NCBI GenBank assembly: GCA_047628755.1
Contig: JBLHVV010000022.1
Span: forward strand, 1 to 35,582
Reading direction: 5' to 3'
DNA from: Bermanella sp047628755
GTDB lineage: Bacteria; Pseudomonadota; Gammaproteobacteria; Pseudomonadales; Oceanobacteraceae
Length of the DNA: 35,582 bases
A program made the translations under genes and the position numbers. Positions 1 through 9,582 of the stretch are shown here, in pieces. The notes beneath the pieces are model-generated. The model saw nothing but the letters and a program-made list of their open reading frames with translations. It was not told where the DNA came from and did not search any database. How positions within the stretch are numbered: position 1 is the stretch's first letter; every line of letters begins with the position of its first letter.

Positions 1-179
1 CTGTTACCATAATTGCGCTCGGACCAATCCATGCTAGCCGATGTGACCATTAGCCAGCCTAAAACCGATAACACAATTGCTGTCCACATTAATGATTGGT
101 CCATCATTAATTTTTGGCTTATATCTAATTTCTGCCATGACAACGATCTTGGTGGTGCTATACGGGTTGCTGAACTCAT
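1..179 (-). CDS. ftsW: Cell-division protein FtsW, N-terminal part (cut by window edge)
   Basis: FtsW is the SEDS-family peptidoglycan polymerase of the divisome, working with FtsI in the inner membrane. Only the first 59 codons are present, because the gene runs off the left edge. The ATG lies on the minus strand at 177-179 and overlaps the murD stop as ATGA. The translation ends in a first membrane segment with the family signature VTSASM near residues 50-55 (V-L-G-W-L-M-V-T-S-A-S-M), after a cytoplasmic stretch of about 30 residues. Position directly after murD matches the standard dcw order murD-ftsW-murG. The identity rests on this short N-terminus plus gene order. Confidence 0.87.
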   Translation of the reverse strand, partial: MSSATRIAPPRSLSWQKLDISQKLMMDQSLMWTAIVLSVLGWLMVTSASMDWSERNYGN

Positions 180-1513
180 AGCGCCCTCACCAATTCAACA
201 AATGTATCGCCACGATGCTCAAAGCTAGTAAACATATCAAAACTTGCACATGCCGGTGACAGTAATACGACGTCTCCTGCAGATGCTGCAACACGTGCAT
301 GTTGAAATGCAGCATTAAAATCATCAGCCAAAACAATATTTGTATCAGCCGATAACGCATCGTAAATGGCTTGCCTATCACGGCCATAGGCTACTAATGT
401 TTTAACGCTTGATCGAACAGCGGCTTTCATAAAACTGAAGTCAGCACCTTTTCCATCACCACCCGCCATTAGAACAATACCACCATCAATATCATCTTTT
501 AAGCCATCTAGTGCTGCAACAGTTGCACCTACGTTAGTACCTTTTGAATCATTAAAAAAGTCGATGCCCGCGTGCTTGCCAACCCATTGGCAGCGATGCT
601 CTAAACCTGGGAAATCTTGTAACGTCGTCAACATAGAATCTAACGACAAACCGGCTGAGGCACCTAAAGCTAAAGCCGCTAATGCATTACTGCGATTATG
701 AGTACCTTTAATTTTTAATTGCTTACAGTTAATGAGTGCTTGCTGGTTTACAGATAAAAAACTATCACCGTTATGCTCTGCAATACCAAAATTACTGCCT
801 GTTGCTTGATCAAGACCAAATGTTAAGGTTTTAACATTTAAATCATTTAATGGTGCAGACCGTTTATCATCGCGGTTGACAACAATAGCTTTGCATTTAT
901 TAAAAATATTATGCTTAGCATGCCAATACTCATCATAGTTTCCATATCGATCTAAATGATCGGGACTAACATTGAGTACCGTTGCCACGTCTGCTTTTAG
1001 TTTTGGCGTTGTTTCTAACTGGAAGCTACTTAGCTCCATAACATAAAGTTGAACATTTTCATTAATAAGGTCTAAAGCAGGAGTACCTAGATTGCCACCA
1101 ATAGCGACATTTAACCCTGCATCTTTTGCCATTTCACCTAGCAAGGTTGTAACAGTACTTTTCGCATTTGAACCTGTAATTGCAACAACCGGAGCTTTTG
1201 CATGATCTGCAAATATTTGTATATCACTGACTACTTTAACGCCATTTTTTATGGCCATTTGTATTTCTTTTGTAGAAATTGAAAGCCCAGGACTGAGTAC
1301 AATCTTTTTAGCACCGCACAAAATCTCTTCATCAAGCCCACCTAATATAATAGGCACATTTTTATATGTATCACGCACCGCCTGAGTAAAGGGAGCCCGC
1401 TCTCTAGTATCCATAGCGATTACTTTTTTTCCACGATCAGCGAAAAAAGAAACAACTGAATAGCCAGTTTTCCCCAATCCGATTACAACTATGTACTGAT
1501 CCTTTTTATTCAT
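176..1513 (-). CDS. murD: UDP-N-acetylmuramoylalanine--D-glutamate ligase MurD
   Basis: This cytoplasmic ATP-dependent ligase adds D-glutamate to UDP-MurNAc-L-Ala in peptidoglycan precursor synthesis. The protein has 445 residues, usual for MurD. An N-terminal Rossmann-like UDP-binding domain starts with IGLGKTGYS (11-19). The ATP-binding P-loop reads GSNAKST (114-120), a variant of GTNGKST that is also known in Pseudomonas-type MurD. The central Mur-ligase domain has the LDRYGNYDEY stretch and the C-terminal domain has FNDSKGTN. It lies 53 bases after mraY and its stop overlaps the ftsW start by ATGA, so it is part of the dcw operon and probably translationally coupled to ftsW. Confidence 0.97.
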   Translation of the reverse strand: MNKKDQYIVVIGLGKTGYSVVSFFADRGKKVIAMDTRERAPFTQAVRDTYKNVPIILGGLDEEILCGAKKIVLSPGLSISTKEIQMAIKNGVKVVSDIQIFADHAKAPVVAITGSNAKSTVTTLLGEMAKDAGLNVAIGGNLGTPALDLINENVQLYVMELSSFQLETTPKLKADVATVLNVSPDHLDRYGNYDEYWHAKHNIFNKCKAIVVNRDDKRSAPLNDLNVKTLTFGLDQATGSNFGIAEHNGDSFLSVNQQALINCKQLKIKGTHNRSNALAALALGASAGLSLDSMLTTLQDFPGLEHRCQWVGKHAGIDFFNDSKGTNVGATVAALDGLKDDIDGGIVLMAGGDGKGADFSFMKAAVRSSVKTLVAYGRDRQAIYDALSADTNIVLADDFNAAFQHARVAASAGDVVLLSPACASFDMFTSFEHRGDTFVELVRAL

Positions 1514-1566
1514 TCTCTATCTTTACCTCTGAGTTATAAATTTTAATAAGCGTTTAAATTAAAAAG

Positions 1567-2649
1567 TTAGCGTATTTTCAATGTTGCCATGCCAATTAAT
1601 ACTAAAAATAAAGTAATAATCCAAAAACGGACAATCACTCTTGGCTCAGGCCAGCCTTTCAATTCAAAGTGATGATGCAATGGTGCCATTCTAAAAATTC
1701 GCTTACCTGTTAACTTGAATGATGCCACTTGTAAAATCACGCTAACCGTTTCTGCAACAAAAATACCACCCATAATAAATAGTAAGATTTCTTGGCGAAC
1801 AATAACGGCCACAACACCTAACGCAGCTCCCAAAGCTAATGAGCCAACATCACCCATAAATACTTGAGCTGGGTAAGTGTTAAACCATAAAAATCCAATA
1901 CCCGCCCCCACTAAAGCCCCGCAGAAAATGGCAACTTCACCTACGCCATCTAGATAAGGCAAAAACAAATATTCTGCAAAATTCACGTTGCCAACTAAAT
2001 AGGCACAAACACCAAGAGCACCGCCAACCATTACAGTAGGTAAAATCGCCAAGCCGTCTAAGCCATCAGTTAGATTTACCGCGTTGCTGGTACCAACAAT
2101 CACCAGATAAGCCAGCACGATATAAAACAAGCCTAAATCAATAATAATGTCTTTATAAAATGGTATAATCAGGGTCGTTTCCGCCGGGCCTGCAGCGGTT
2201 GCATACAAATAAACACCCGCAGTAATTGCAATAACACTTTGCCAGAACATTTTCCAACGGGCTGGCAAGCCCTTTGAGTTTTTTTGTACAACCTTGCGAT
2301 AATCATCAACAAAACCCACCGCACCGGTAGACAACGTAACCAACAATACAACCCAAACATAATGATTAGTTAGATCTCCCCACAATAACGTACTTAACCC
2401 AATCGCTATTAAAATCATTACACCACCCATGGTTGGCGTTCCTGATTTACTTAAATGAGATTTAGGACCATCATCACGCACAGATTGACCAATTTGATTT
2501 TTTTGTAGAGTTCTAATCACATAAGGACCAAACCATAACGCAATAATAAGTGCCGTTAACGTGGCAAAAATCCCACGTACCGACAGATAATTAATAACGG
2601 TAAAACCACTATTAAATTGTTGTAAATAATCAGCCAACCAAAGCAACAT
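1567..2649 (-). CDS. mraY: Phospho-N-acetylmuramoyl-pentapeptide transferase MraY
   Basis: MraY transfers phospho-MurNAc-pentapeptide to undecaprenyl phosphate, making lipid I in the inner membrane. The 360-residue length is typical. About ten membrane segments are visible. Family motifs are in place: DDGPKSHLSKSGTPTMGG (59-76), the DDYRK aspartate pair (115-116), NLTDGLDGLA (192-201), the GDVGS aspartate (267) and the HHHFE histidines (325-327). All expected catalytic or metal-binding residues are therefore visible. It starts 11 bases after the murF stop in the dcw operon. Confidence 0.98.
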   Translation of the reverse strand: MLLWLADYLQQFNSGFTVINYLSVRGIFATLTALIIALWFGPYVIRTLQKNQIGQSVRDDGPKSHLSKSGTPTMGGVMILIAIGLSTLLWGDLTNHYVWVVLLVTLSTGAVGFVDDYRKVVQKNSKGLPARWKMFWQSVIAITAGVYLYATAAGPAETTLIIPFYKDIIIDLGLFYIVLAYLVIVGTSNAVNLTDGLDGLAILPTVMVGGALGVCAYLVGNVNFAEYLFLPYLDGVGEVAIFCGALVGAGIGFLWFNTYPAQVFMGDVGSLALGAALGVVAVIVRQEILLFIMGGIFVAETVSVILQVASFKLTGKRIFRMAPLHHHFELKGWPEPRVIVRFWIITLFLVLIGMATLKIR

Positions 2650-2660
2650 ATATGCTTTCC

Positions 2661-4025
2661 TTATTTATTCTTATCTGATAAATCAATTATTTCTGACACT
2701 ACGCGATCCATGCGTGCACTACGAGATCCCTTCACTAGAACAGTGGTATCTGAATTCAATTTTGTTTTTAAAAAGTTTATTAGTGTATCGTGGCTTGCAA
2801 ACCAATGTGCATTATCCCCAAATGCATCAGCTGCTCCGCGACTAAATGTGCCCAATGCAAAAAACTCATCTACCTTGCCATGACGGGCATAAACACCCGA
2901 CTCAGCATGTGCCAGCTGGCTCTCTACACCTAATTCTGCCATATCACCCAATACAAATATCTTACGCCCCGGTCGGCTACCTAATACGTCGATGGCTGCG
3001 CGTACAGATGCTGGGTTTGCATTGTAGGTATCGTCGATTACACGGCTACCATTTAAACCTGCTTTTTCAAGTAAGCGACCTTCTACACCCTCAAATGCTT
3101 CTAAGCCTGAAACAATAACAGGCAAAGGCATTTTTAACGCATGGCATGCTGCAGCACTGGCCAATGCATTCATGGCGTTATGCTGCCCCATTACTCGCAA
3201 CTGAACGTAAGCAACCTGATCTCCAATGTGCATAGTAAAGCCGCAGCAACCAGTAACGTCTATTTCAATATCTGACGCCCTAACACTGGCTTGCTGTGAC
3301 ACACCAAAACTCAATACGTTTTTACTTCCAGCTCGTTTATTCCATATATCAAAGTAAGGACTATCGGCATTTAATATGGCATAACCATTTTCAGGTAATG
3401 CATCAATTATCTCACCTTTAGTGCGCACTATGGTTGCTAAATCACCGAACCCTTCAAGGTGAGATTCTTCAGCGTTAGTTAAGATAGAAACAAATGGTTT
3501 TGTTAAATTAGATGTATAAGCAATTTCACCTTCAGCACTTGCACCCAGCTCAACTACTGCACAATCATAAATCTCGTTTAAACGTAATAAGGTGATTGGA
3601 GCACCAATATGATTATTAAAATTCCCACGAGTTACTAATACTTCGTTTTGCTGACGCAATAAAGTCGCCAACATTCCTTTAACGGTTGTTTTGCCGCTAC
3701 TGCCAGTGACAGCAACGACCTCTTTAGTAAATTTATTTCGATTAAACAGTGCCAATAACCCAAGTGCTTTTGTCGTATCTTGTACCAGCAACGTAGGCAC
3801 TGATAATTCCATAGCCTTGCTTATTACCACAGCACAGGCACCCTTTTCGATTGCTTGCTGGATATAATCATGACCATCTAAACGATCTCCTGTAAGCGCT
3901 ACGTATAAATCACCTGGTTGCAAGGTCCGTGTATCGGTACTTACAACTTGAAAAGGCATGTTTGCACCGCGGTGTTTAGCAGATATAAACTCTGCAACTT
4001 CGGCTAATCTCACTACACCAATCAT
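2661..4025 (-). CDS. murF: UDP-MurNAc-tripeptide--D-Ala-D-Ala ligase MurF
   Basis: MurF adds D-Ala-D-Ala to UDP-MurNAc-tripeptide, the last cytoplasmic step of the precursor. The 454-residue protein carries the Mur-ligase P-loop GSSGKTTVK (108-116), the VVELGASAEGEI segment of the central domain, and the C-terminal DDTYNANPASVRAA motif typical of MurF. Its ATG overlaps the murE stop by four bases, and mraY begins 11 bases downstream, as in the conserved murE-murF-mraY order. Confidence 0.97.
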   Translation of the reverse strand: MIGVVRLAEVAEFISAKHRGANMPFQVVSTDTRTLQPGDLYVALTGDRLDGHDYIQQAIEKGACAVVISKAMELSVPTLLVQDTTKALGLLALFNRNKFTKEVVAVTGSSGKTTVKGMLATLLRQQNEVLVTRGNFNNHIGAPITLLRLNEIYDCAVVELGASAEGEIAYTSNLTKPFVSILTNAEESHLEGFGDLATIVRTKGEIIDALPENGYAILNADSPYFDIWNKRAGSKNVLSFGVSQQASVRASDIEIDVTGCCGFTMHIGDQVAYVQLRVMGQHNAMNALASAAACHALKMPLPVIVSGLEAFEGVEGRLLEKAGLNGSRVIDDTYNANPASVRAAIDVLGSRPGRKIFVLGDMAELGVESQLAHAESGVYARHGKVDEFFALGTFSRGAADAFGDNAHWFASHDTLINFLKTKLNSDTTVLVKGSRSARMDRVVSEIIDLSDKNK

Positions 4026-5491
4026 ACTAATGACTCCATATGCAGGGCTGATTTTGCAACCGCTGCATCACTAAAATAATGCCGTTGGCCATTGATTTCT
4101 TGATAGTCCTCATGGCCTTTTCCTGCGATAACCACCATATCATTAGGCATGGCTTTGGTTATTGCCTTTTTTATTGCTTGCTCTCTATCTAACTCGACTT
4201 CGTAAACAGCCAGTAAATTTTGAGTCATATCATCGCAAATTTTCTCTGCCGATTCTTTGCGAGGGTTATCACTAGTGAAAATTACATGGGTGGCATTATT
4301 GACCGCTATGCTTCCCATTAAAGGACGCTTGCCTTTGTCCCTGTCTCCACCGCAACCTATCACTAATATTATGTTGCCTTTAACATGATGTTTAATCGAA
4401 GTTAAAACCTGTTCTAAAGCATCTGGTGTATGTGCATAATCCACCAGCACAAGTGGGTCGTTACTTGACCCTATCACCTGCTGCATACGACCTAAAACAG
4501 GTTGCAATATGCTAAAGGTTTTTAAGATATCGCTGAATTTAAATTGCTTAGATAAACCATAAGCCAATACAGCGGCTACATTATAGGCGTTAAACTCACC
4601 ATATAAAGGAAGCTGAATCGCCTGTCGCTGCTCTTCCCAAAAGAACATTACTTCCATACCCTTTTCGTTCACTGAGTTAATTTTAAACCTCACATGAGAC
4701 TCTTCAGATGTACCATAAGTTATCAATTTTTTAGCTGTAGTTATATTTAACAATCTTTTTGAAAAGGCATCATCTAAATTAACAATGGCAGTAGTTAAAT
4801 CATTCCAGACAAACAACTTAGCTTTTTCATTACCGTAGGCCTCCATTGTTCCGTGATAATCTAAATGATCACGTGTTAGATTACTGAATATTGCTGTTTC
4901 AAACTTAATACCTGCTAGACGGTTTTGTTCTAGACCGTGACTCGATACCTCCATAGCAGTCAGCTGATTATCAGCTGATAACTCTTTTAATACGGTATGT
5001 AATTTTTCTAATGGTAATGTAGTCATACCTGAAAATTTAAGATTATTCCATTTACCATAGCCTAACGTTCCCATTACCGCGCTAGGTGTATTTAATGCTT
5101 CTAAAACCTGTGCTAAATAATAACAAATTGACGATTTACCATTGGTGCCAGTGATACCTACAACCGCCATAGTTTGAGTGACTGATCCAAACTCTTTGTG
5201 TAACAAACTCCCACTAAACTCCATTACATCGTGTACTTTTAAAGTAGAGTCCGTTATTTTTTGCTCAATAGAATCTGAACATATCACTAGTTTTGCACCT
5301 GACAAGACGGCTTGCTCTATGTACAAGGTCTCGTTCGAAGTAACAGATGGCAAAGATATATAGCAGTCTCCTTTCTGTACTTCACGGCTATCGAAGCAAA
5401 TATTTTCAATCTCAATAGAATGCAAAAAATCTGGAAGGCTATTTAACCGTCCAGATAAAAAAACATGTGCATTTTGGTTAACAGCTATCAT
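4022..5491 (-). CDS. murE: UDP-MurNAc-dipeptide--meso-diaminopimelate ligase MurE
   Basis: MurE adds the third amino acid to UDP-MurNAc-L-Ala-D-Glu. The 489-residue sequence has the P-loop GTNGKSS (115-121), the nucleotide-sugar segment MEVSSHGL and the DYAHTPDAL motif. The DNPR box at 408-411 is the specificity signature for meso-diaminopimelate rather than lysine, so the cell wall should be the usual Gram-negative mDAP type. Both ends overlap neighbours by four bases (ftsI upstream, murF downstream), which suggests translational coupling. Confidence 0.97.
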   Translation of the reverse strand: MIAVNQNAHVFLSGRLNSLPDFLHSIEIENICFDSREVQKGDCYISLPSVTSNETLYIEQAVLSGAKLVICSDSIEQKITDSTLKVHDVMEFSGSLLHKEFGSVTQTMAVVGITGTNGKSSICYYLAQVLEALNTPSAVMGTLGYGKWNNLKFSGMTTLPLEKLHTVLKELSADNQLTAMEVSSHGLEQNRLAGIKFETAIFSNLTRDHLDYHGTMEAYGNEKAKLFVWNDLTTAIVNLDDAFSKRLLNITTAKKLITYGTSEESHVRFKINSVNEKGMEVMFFWEEQRQAIQLPLYGEFNAYNVAAVLAYGLSKQFKFSDILKTFSILQPVLGRMQQVIGSSNDPLVLVDYAHTPDALEQVLTSIKHHVKGNIILVIGCGGDRDKGKRPLMGSIAVNNATHVIFTSDNPRKESAEKICDDMTQNLLAVYEVELDREQAIKKAITKAMPNDMVVIAGKGHEDYQEINGQRHYFSDAAVAKSALHMESLV

Positions 5492-7194
5492 AAGCCCAAC
5501 TTTGCGACAGTACCGTCATCGAATTGTGTGGGTGGTATGTTCATTAACCTTAAACTCGCTTGCGTCACCCTAGAAAATATTGGGGCCGCTACCTCACCCC
5601 CATAATATTCTCTACCGGATGGCTCGTCTATCACTACAATAGTTACAATTTTTGGATCATTAGAAGGCGCTATACCTGCAAACAATGATAAATAACGTTC
5701 GTCCTCGTAGCCTGATTTACCCACTTTATGAACTGTTCCGGTTTTGCCTGCTACAGTATAGCCATCTACTTTTGCACGTCTTGCAGTGCCTTTTGGCCCA
5801 ACCACCGTTTCTAGCATTTTAATCACTTGGTCGGCTACTTTCTCGCTCATGACTCGCTTGCCGACTTCTGCTTCTTTACGAATAAGTGTTAATGGTTGCT
5901 TGACCCCACCATTTGCCAATACTTGGTAAGCTTGAGCTAACTGCAAAGGTGTTACGGCCAAACCGTATCCAAATGATAATGTGGCAGCTTGATGCTTACT
6001 CCACTTATTATTCATAACAGCAACTCTTCCGCTATTTTCTCCAGGTAAGCCTAGACCCACTGGCTTACCCAAACCTAATTTTTGATAAAAGCCCCAAAGG
6101 TTTTCTCCACCCATTTCTATTGCCAGTTTACTGACAGCCACGTTACTAGATTTAGTTAAAATTCCAGTCATGTTTAATTCACCATAATCTCTATGATCAC
6201 GAATTGTATTTTTGCCAATTCGAATGTGTCCGGGGTGAGTATTGATTACCGAGTTAACGTTCACATTCCCCAGTTTTAATGCCGCTGCCACAGTAAATGG
6301 TTTAACCGTTGAACCCGGCTCAAACACATCAGTTACCACACGATTTCTTACCGCTGATGCTTTTAGCTCTGAGCGGTTATTTGGATTAAAAGCAGGTTGA
6401 TTAACTAAAGCTAAAATCTCACCGGTTTTAACATCTACCATTAACAATGAACCCGCTTTTGCGCCATGCTGCTGAACAGATGCTTTTAACTCTCTGTAAG
6501 CCTGATACTGTAAACGTAAATCAATGCTAAGCATTAACTCTTTACCAGATTGTGCAGGTTTTATTACACCTAAATCTTTTACTAAGCGACCCAGTCTATC
6601 CTTAATAGAACGGCCCACTCCTAACTCACCTTGCAACCAGTCGTCGTAAGCTAATTCAGCACCTTCAATTCCAGCTTCATCTATATTGGTAAACCCAACC
6701 ACATGACTTGCCACTTCAGCGGCTGGGTAAAAGCGTTTGTATTCTTGCTCTAAGCCAATACCCGATATATTTAATGCTGCAATTTTATTTGCTTGATCTG
6801 GAAACATATGACGCTGTAAATAAATAAATTCTCGACTGGCACTTTTTTTCAAACGCTTATTTAGATCTGCTGCACTCATATCTAAATAATTTGCTATCGC
6901 AGAAACGTCTACACCGTCTTTTAAAATCTGCTTAGGATTAGCCCAAATACTTTTAACGGGCGTACTCACGGCTAATGGTTCGTTGTTACGGTCAACAATC
7001 ATTCCACGATAAGCAGGCAAGTTGTGATCGCGAACAATACGCTTATTACTTTCACTTTGAAGAAAGTTAGTATCTAAAACTTGCAGATAAGTTAAACGCA
7101 CCAATAAAACAACAAACAGCAGCAGTCCCGCCCCCACTACAGTGTAGTGGCGCCAGTTACTAAAATGTTCGGCATAGTGGTTTTTACTGCTCAT
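5488..7194 (-). CDS. ftsI: Septal peptidoglycan transpeptidase FtsI (PBP3)
   Basis: This is the monofunctional class B penicillin-binding protein of the divisome, anchored in the inner membrane with its catalytic domain in the periplasm. One membrane anchor is seen at about 17-38. The PBP dimerisation domain follows, then the transpeptidase domain with the active-site STVK (Ser295, Lys298), the SSN motif (349-351) and KTGT (484-487). The length of 568 residues is normal. The start overlaps the end of ftsL by 11 bases and the stop overlaps murE by four. Confidence 0.97.
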   Translation of the reverse strand: MSSKNHYAEHFSNWRHYTVVGAGLLLFVVLLVRLTYLQVLDTNFLQSESNKRIVRDHNLPAYRGMIVDRNNEPLAVSTPVKSIWANPKQILKDGVDVSAIANYLDMSAADLNKRLKKSASREFIYLQRHMFPDQANKIAALNISGIGLEQEYKRFYPAAEVASHVVGFTNIDEAGIEGAELAYDDWLQGELGVGRSIKDRLGRLVKDLGVIKPAQSGKELMLSIDLRLQYQAYRELKASVQQHGAKAGSLLMVDVKTGEILALVNQPAFNPNNRSELKASAVRNRVVTDVFEPGSTVKPFTVAAALKLGNVNVNSVINTHPGHIRIGKNTIRDHRDYGELNMTGILTKSSNVAVSKLAIEMGGENLWGFYQKLGLGKPVGLGLPGENSGRVAVMNNKWSKHQAATLSFGYGLAVTPLQLAQAYQVLANGGVKQPLTLIRKEAEVGKRVMSEKVADQVIKMLETVVGPKGTARRAKVDGYTVAGKTGTVHKVGKSGYEDERYLSLFAGIAPSNDPKIVTIVVIDEPSGREYYGGEVAAPIFSRVTQASLRLMNIPPTQFDDGTVAKLGL

Positions 7195-7453
7195 TTATCT
7201 GAATGACCCTAGTATTATTTTTATTTGGGAATATCATTTTAATTTGTTGCCTAGCAATTGTTTCTACTCGACTAGGGGCGGCCAGCGTGCTGTATTCCAA
7301 CATCAAACGACCATACTCCTCTTGAAGCTTATTATGCTCATTGCCCAGTGCTTGCCATTGATGTACGAGCTTTCTGTGCTCAAAACTCACAAATACAACA
7401 GACATGGCACTAAATAACAAAACTAAAGCACTTATTTTTAAATTTAATGGCAC
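7184..7453 (-). CDS. ftsL: Cell-division protein FtsL
   Basis: FtsL is a small bitopic membrane protein that forms the FtsQLB complex and helps activate FtsWI. The 89-residue product has a short cytoplasmic tail, one membrane segment (about 7-24) and a periplasmic coiled-coil region with regularly spaced leucines (about 28-60). Sequence conservation in this family is low, so the call also rests on its place between rsmH and ftsI. The start is a GTG at 7451-7453. No ATG fits in the 14 bases left after the rsmH stop, and the ribosome-binding site is weak, which suggests low or coupled translation. Confidence 0.92.
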   Translation of the reverse strand: MPLNLKISALVLLFSAMSVVFVSFEHRKLVHQWQALGNEHNKLQEEYGRLMLEYSTLAAPSRVETIARQQIKMIFPNKNNTRVIQINEQ

Positions 7454-7467
7454 GCCCGAAGTACCGT

Positions 7468-8394
7468 TTAAACGAGTTTTTCAGCAATACGCATAATTGC
7501 GCTGCGTGAACGCACATTGGCGTCTACTTCTTCTTTACTGGCTTTTATAGCTTTACCAATGTGCTTTATCTCTTTTGGATAATCTGTTTCCATTATTGGA
7601 ATATGTGGTGGAAATTGTGGTCCTTTTTCTTTATCGCGAATAAATCGTTTTACCATTCTGTCTTCTAGGGAATGGAAGCTGATGACGACCATGCGACCAT
7701 CTTTATCTAAGCTGTCCATTGAATACTGTAGGCATTCATTTAAATCACCTAGTTCATTATTCAAAAATATACGCATTCCTTGAAACGCTCGAGTGGCAGG
7801 ATGCTTATTTTTTTCCCACTTAGGATGAGCATCTTTAATGACTTGGGCTAGATCTAGAGTGCGCTCAAAAGGCTCTAACTTACGACGCTCTACAATGGCT
7901 TTTGCCAAGCGGCGACTGCAGCGCTCTTCACCAAACTGATAAAATACATCGGCTATTTCTTCTTCTCTGGCCACTGCAATCCATTCTTCGGCAGTCATGC
8001 CCGCTTCGGTATTCATACGCATATCAAGTGGACCGTCACGCATAAAGCTAAAGCCGCGTTCGGCTTCGTCTAGCTGAGGACTGCTCACCCCCAAGTCCAT
8101 TAAAATACCCGCTACGATCTTGCCTTCGCCTTTTTGTGCAATCCAGGTTTTTAATTCTGCAAACGAACCATGGCATACCGTAAAGCGGCTATCTTGCTGC
8201 TCTAACTCTTTTCCGGTTTCAATGGCGCGCGGGTCTTTATCAATACCAATTAGACGACCTTGCTCTGACAGTCGCTCTAAAATCAAACGGCTATGACCAC
8301 CGCGACCAAACGTGCAATCCACAAACAAACCGTCTGGGTTTTGCACCAATGCATCGACAGCTTCATTTAATAGAACCGTTATATGTTCGCTCAT
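7468..8394 (-). CDS. rsmH: 16S rRNA (cytosine-1402-N4)-methyltransferase RsmH (MraW)
   Basis: RsmH methylates N4 of C1402 in 16S rRNA using S-adenosylmethionine. The start is placed at the ATG at 8392-8394 (protein begins MSEHITVLLNEAV), which overlaps the mraZ stop as ATGA. The reading frame stays open 32 codons further upstream but that stretch only shadows mraZ. The resulting 308 residues match the family length. The SAM-binding motif VDCTFGRGGHS is near the N-terminus and the typical FHSLEDR motif is near residue 250. It is the second gene of the dcw cluster. Confidence 0.97.
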   Translation of the reverse strand: MSEHITVLLNEAVDALVQNPDGLFVDCTFGRGGHSRLILERLSEQGRLIGIDKDPRAIETGKELEQQDSRFTVCHGSFAELKTWIAQKGEGKIVAGILMDLGVSSPQLDEAERGFSFMRDGPLDMRMNTEAGMTAEEWIAVAREEEIADVFYQFGEERCSRRLAKAIVERRKLEPFERTLDLAQVIKDAHPKWEKNKHPATRAFQGMRIFLNNELGDLNECLQYSMDSLDKDGRMVVISFHSLEDRMVKRFIRDKEKGPQFPPHIPIMETDYPKEIKHIGKAIKASKEEVDANVRSRSAIMRIAEKLV

Positions 8395-8846
8395 AGGGAT
8401 AAATTCATTAACTCTTCTGGTAACTGGGTATCGTCTTTCATTTCTTCTAAATAACTCTGACGACGTTCGTTCCAATGCTCTTCGTCCCAAAGCTCAAACT
8501 TTTTGCCTTGGCCCATCATGATCATCTTCTTTTCTAGCCCTGCATACTCTCTTAAAGGTGCAGGCAGTAATAAGCGACCATTGCTGTCTAGGTCTATATC
8601 GGTAGCGTGACCAATAATAAGTCGCTGAATTCTTCTGGCAGCCGGGTTAAAGCTAGGTAACGCTTCAAGCTTGGCCTGTATTGGCTCCCACTCTTTAAGC
8701 GGGTAAACCAGTAAACATTTTTCTTCAGTGTCGATTGTTACAACTAGGGCGCCAGCGTTGCTTTCGTGCAGTAACTCTCGGTAACGAGCAGGCACAGCCA
8801 TACGGCCTTTCGCATCCAAATTTATATTGTGTACGCCCCTAAACAT
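8391..8846 (-). CDS. mraZ: Transcriptional regulator MraZ
   Basis: MraZ is a DNA-binding protein that represses its own dcw promoter in E. coli. The 151-residue protein has two AbrB-like swapped-hairpin repeats, each with the family's DxxxR signature: DAKGR at 11-15 and DSNGR at 87-91. It is the first gene of the cluster, and the TGGGT-type repeats bound by MraZ lie between its promoter and its start. The ribosome-binding site is a G-rich GGGGGCGA just upstream. Confidence 0.97.
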   Translation of the reverse strand: MFRGVHNINLDAKGRMAVPARYRELLHESNAGALVVTIDTEEKCLLVYPLKEWEPIQAKLEALPSFNPAARRIQRLIIGHATDIDLDSNGRLLLPAPLREYAGLEKKMIMMGQGKKFELWDEEHWNERRQSYLEEMKDDTQLPEELMNLSL

Positions 8847-8863
8847 CTATTTAGTCGCCCCCA

Positions 8864-8888
8864 ACCCAAAAATCACCACATTTACCCA
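8864..8888 (-). promoter_or_regulatory. MraZ operator (three TGGGT-like direct repeats)
   Basis: Read on the minus strand the site is TGGGT, five bases, TGGTG, five bases, TGGGT, a 10-base period that places each box on the same face of the helix. MraZ is known to bind TGGGN repeats with this spacing in front of mraZ. The middle box is degenerate. A further TGGGG follows immediately at 8859-8863 but out of phase. The site lies downstream of the -10 box, fitting autorepression. Confidence 0.8.
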
Positions 8889-8907
8889 CAAAACAACACT
8901 TTTGCAC

Positions 8908-8936
8908 ACTATAGAAACAGAAAGGGGTCATTGCAA
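8908..8936 (-). promoter_or_regulatory. Sigma-70-type promoter of mraZ/dcw cluster
   Basis: On the minus strand a -35 box TTGCAA (8931-8936) and a -10 box TATAGT (8908-8913) are separated by exactly 17 bases. Transcription would start near 8901, about 55 bases before the mraZ ATG and just ahead of the MraZ operator. Confidence 0.72.
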
Positions 8937-9085
8937 GGTGTGAATCGAGCTAATAGGTCATTTGGCTGATATGGAGGACAATCCATAGGAAATACAGGGG
9001 GTTAGCGCTTAGATTGATTGGTAATAAAAATGGTGATTTATTGAACAGATAGAATAAGCGTTGGGCTAGTAAGGAGGATTGGAGG

Positions 9086-9114
9086 TCGAGCCTTACTACA
9101 ACGTAGCAAGGCTC

Positions 9115-9116
<2 letters not shown>
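9086..9116. repeat. Strong inverted repeat just beyond the rnpB 3' end
   Basis: The arms TCGAGCCTT and AAGGCTCGA (9 bp, perfect) enclose a second stem CTAC/GTAG with a three-base loop. It begins where the RNase P RNA should end. It could act as transcription stop or as a 3' processing barrier for rnpB. It lacks a run of T on the exit side of either strand, so it is not a standard intrinsic terminator. Confidence 0.6.
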
Positions 9117-9487
<371 letters not shown>

Positions 9488-9493
9488 GGCGGT

Positions 9494-9521
9494 AGGATAC
9501 GCGGGAAAACGTTAGGGTCAA
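9494..9521 (-). promoter_or_regulatory. Promoter of rnpB
   Basis: On the minus strand, -35 TTGACC (9516-9521) and -10 TATCCT (9494-9499) are separated by 16 bases. The predicted start, about 7 bases later near 9487, coincides with the 5' end expected from the P1 helix. The preceding AT-rich tract (about 9522-9540) could act as an UP element. Confidence 0.7.
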
Positions 9522-9553
9522 GATAAAATTTTTAAATATAGGTATTGGGGCAG

Positions 9554-9581
9554 CAAGTGACGGAGTTTCGCTCTACTTGCA
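9554..9581 (-). terminator. Hairpin directly after the DUF481 gene, possible terminator
   Basis: GCAAGT and ACTTGC arms with an inner GAG/CTC pairing start right after the stop codon of the DUF481 gene on the minus strand. It has no T run, so termination is only a guess. It also separates this gene from the rnpB promoter. Confidence 0.35.
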
Positions 9582-9582
9582 T

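Noticed and set aside
8395..8490. N-terminal extension of RsmH by 32 codons
   Set aside because: This part overlaps mraZ in another frame and has no counterpart in the family; the ATG at 8394 has the typical ATGA overlap.
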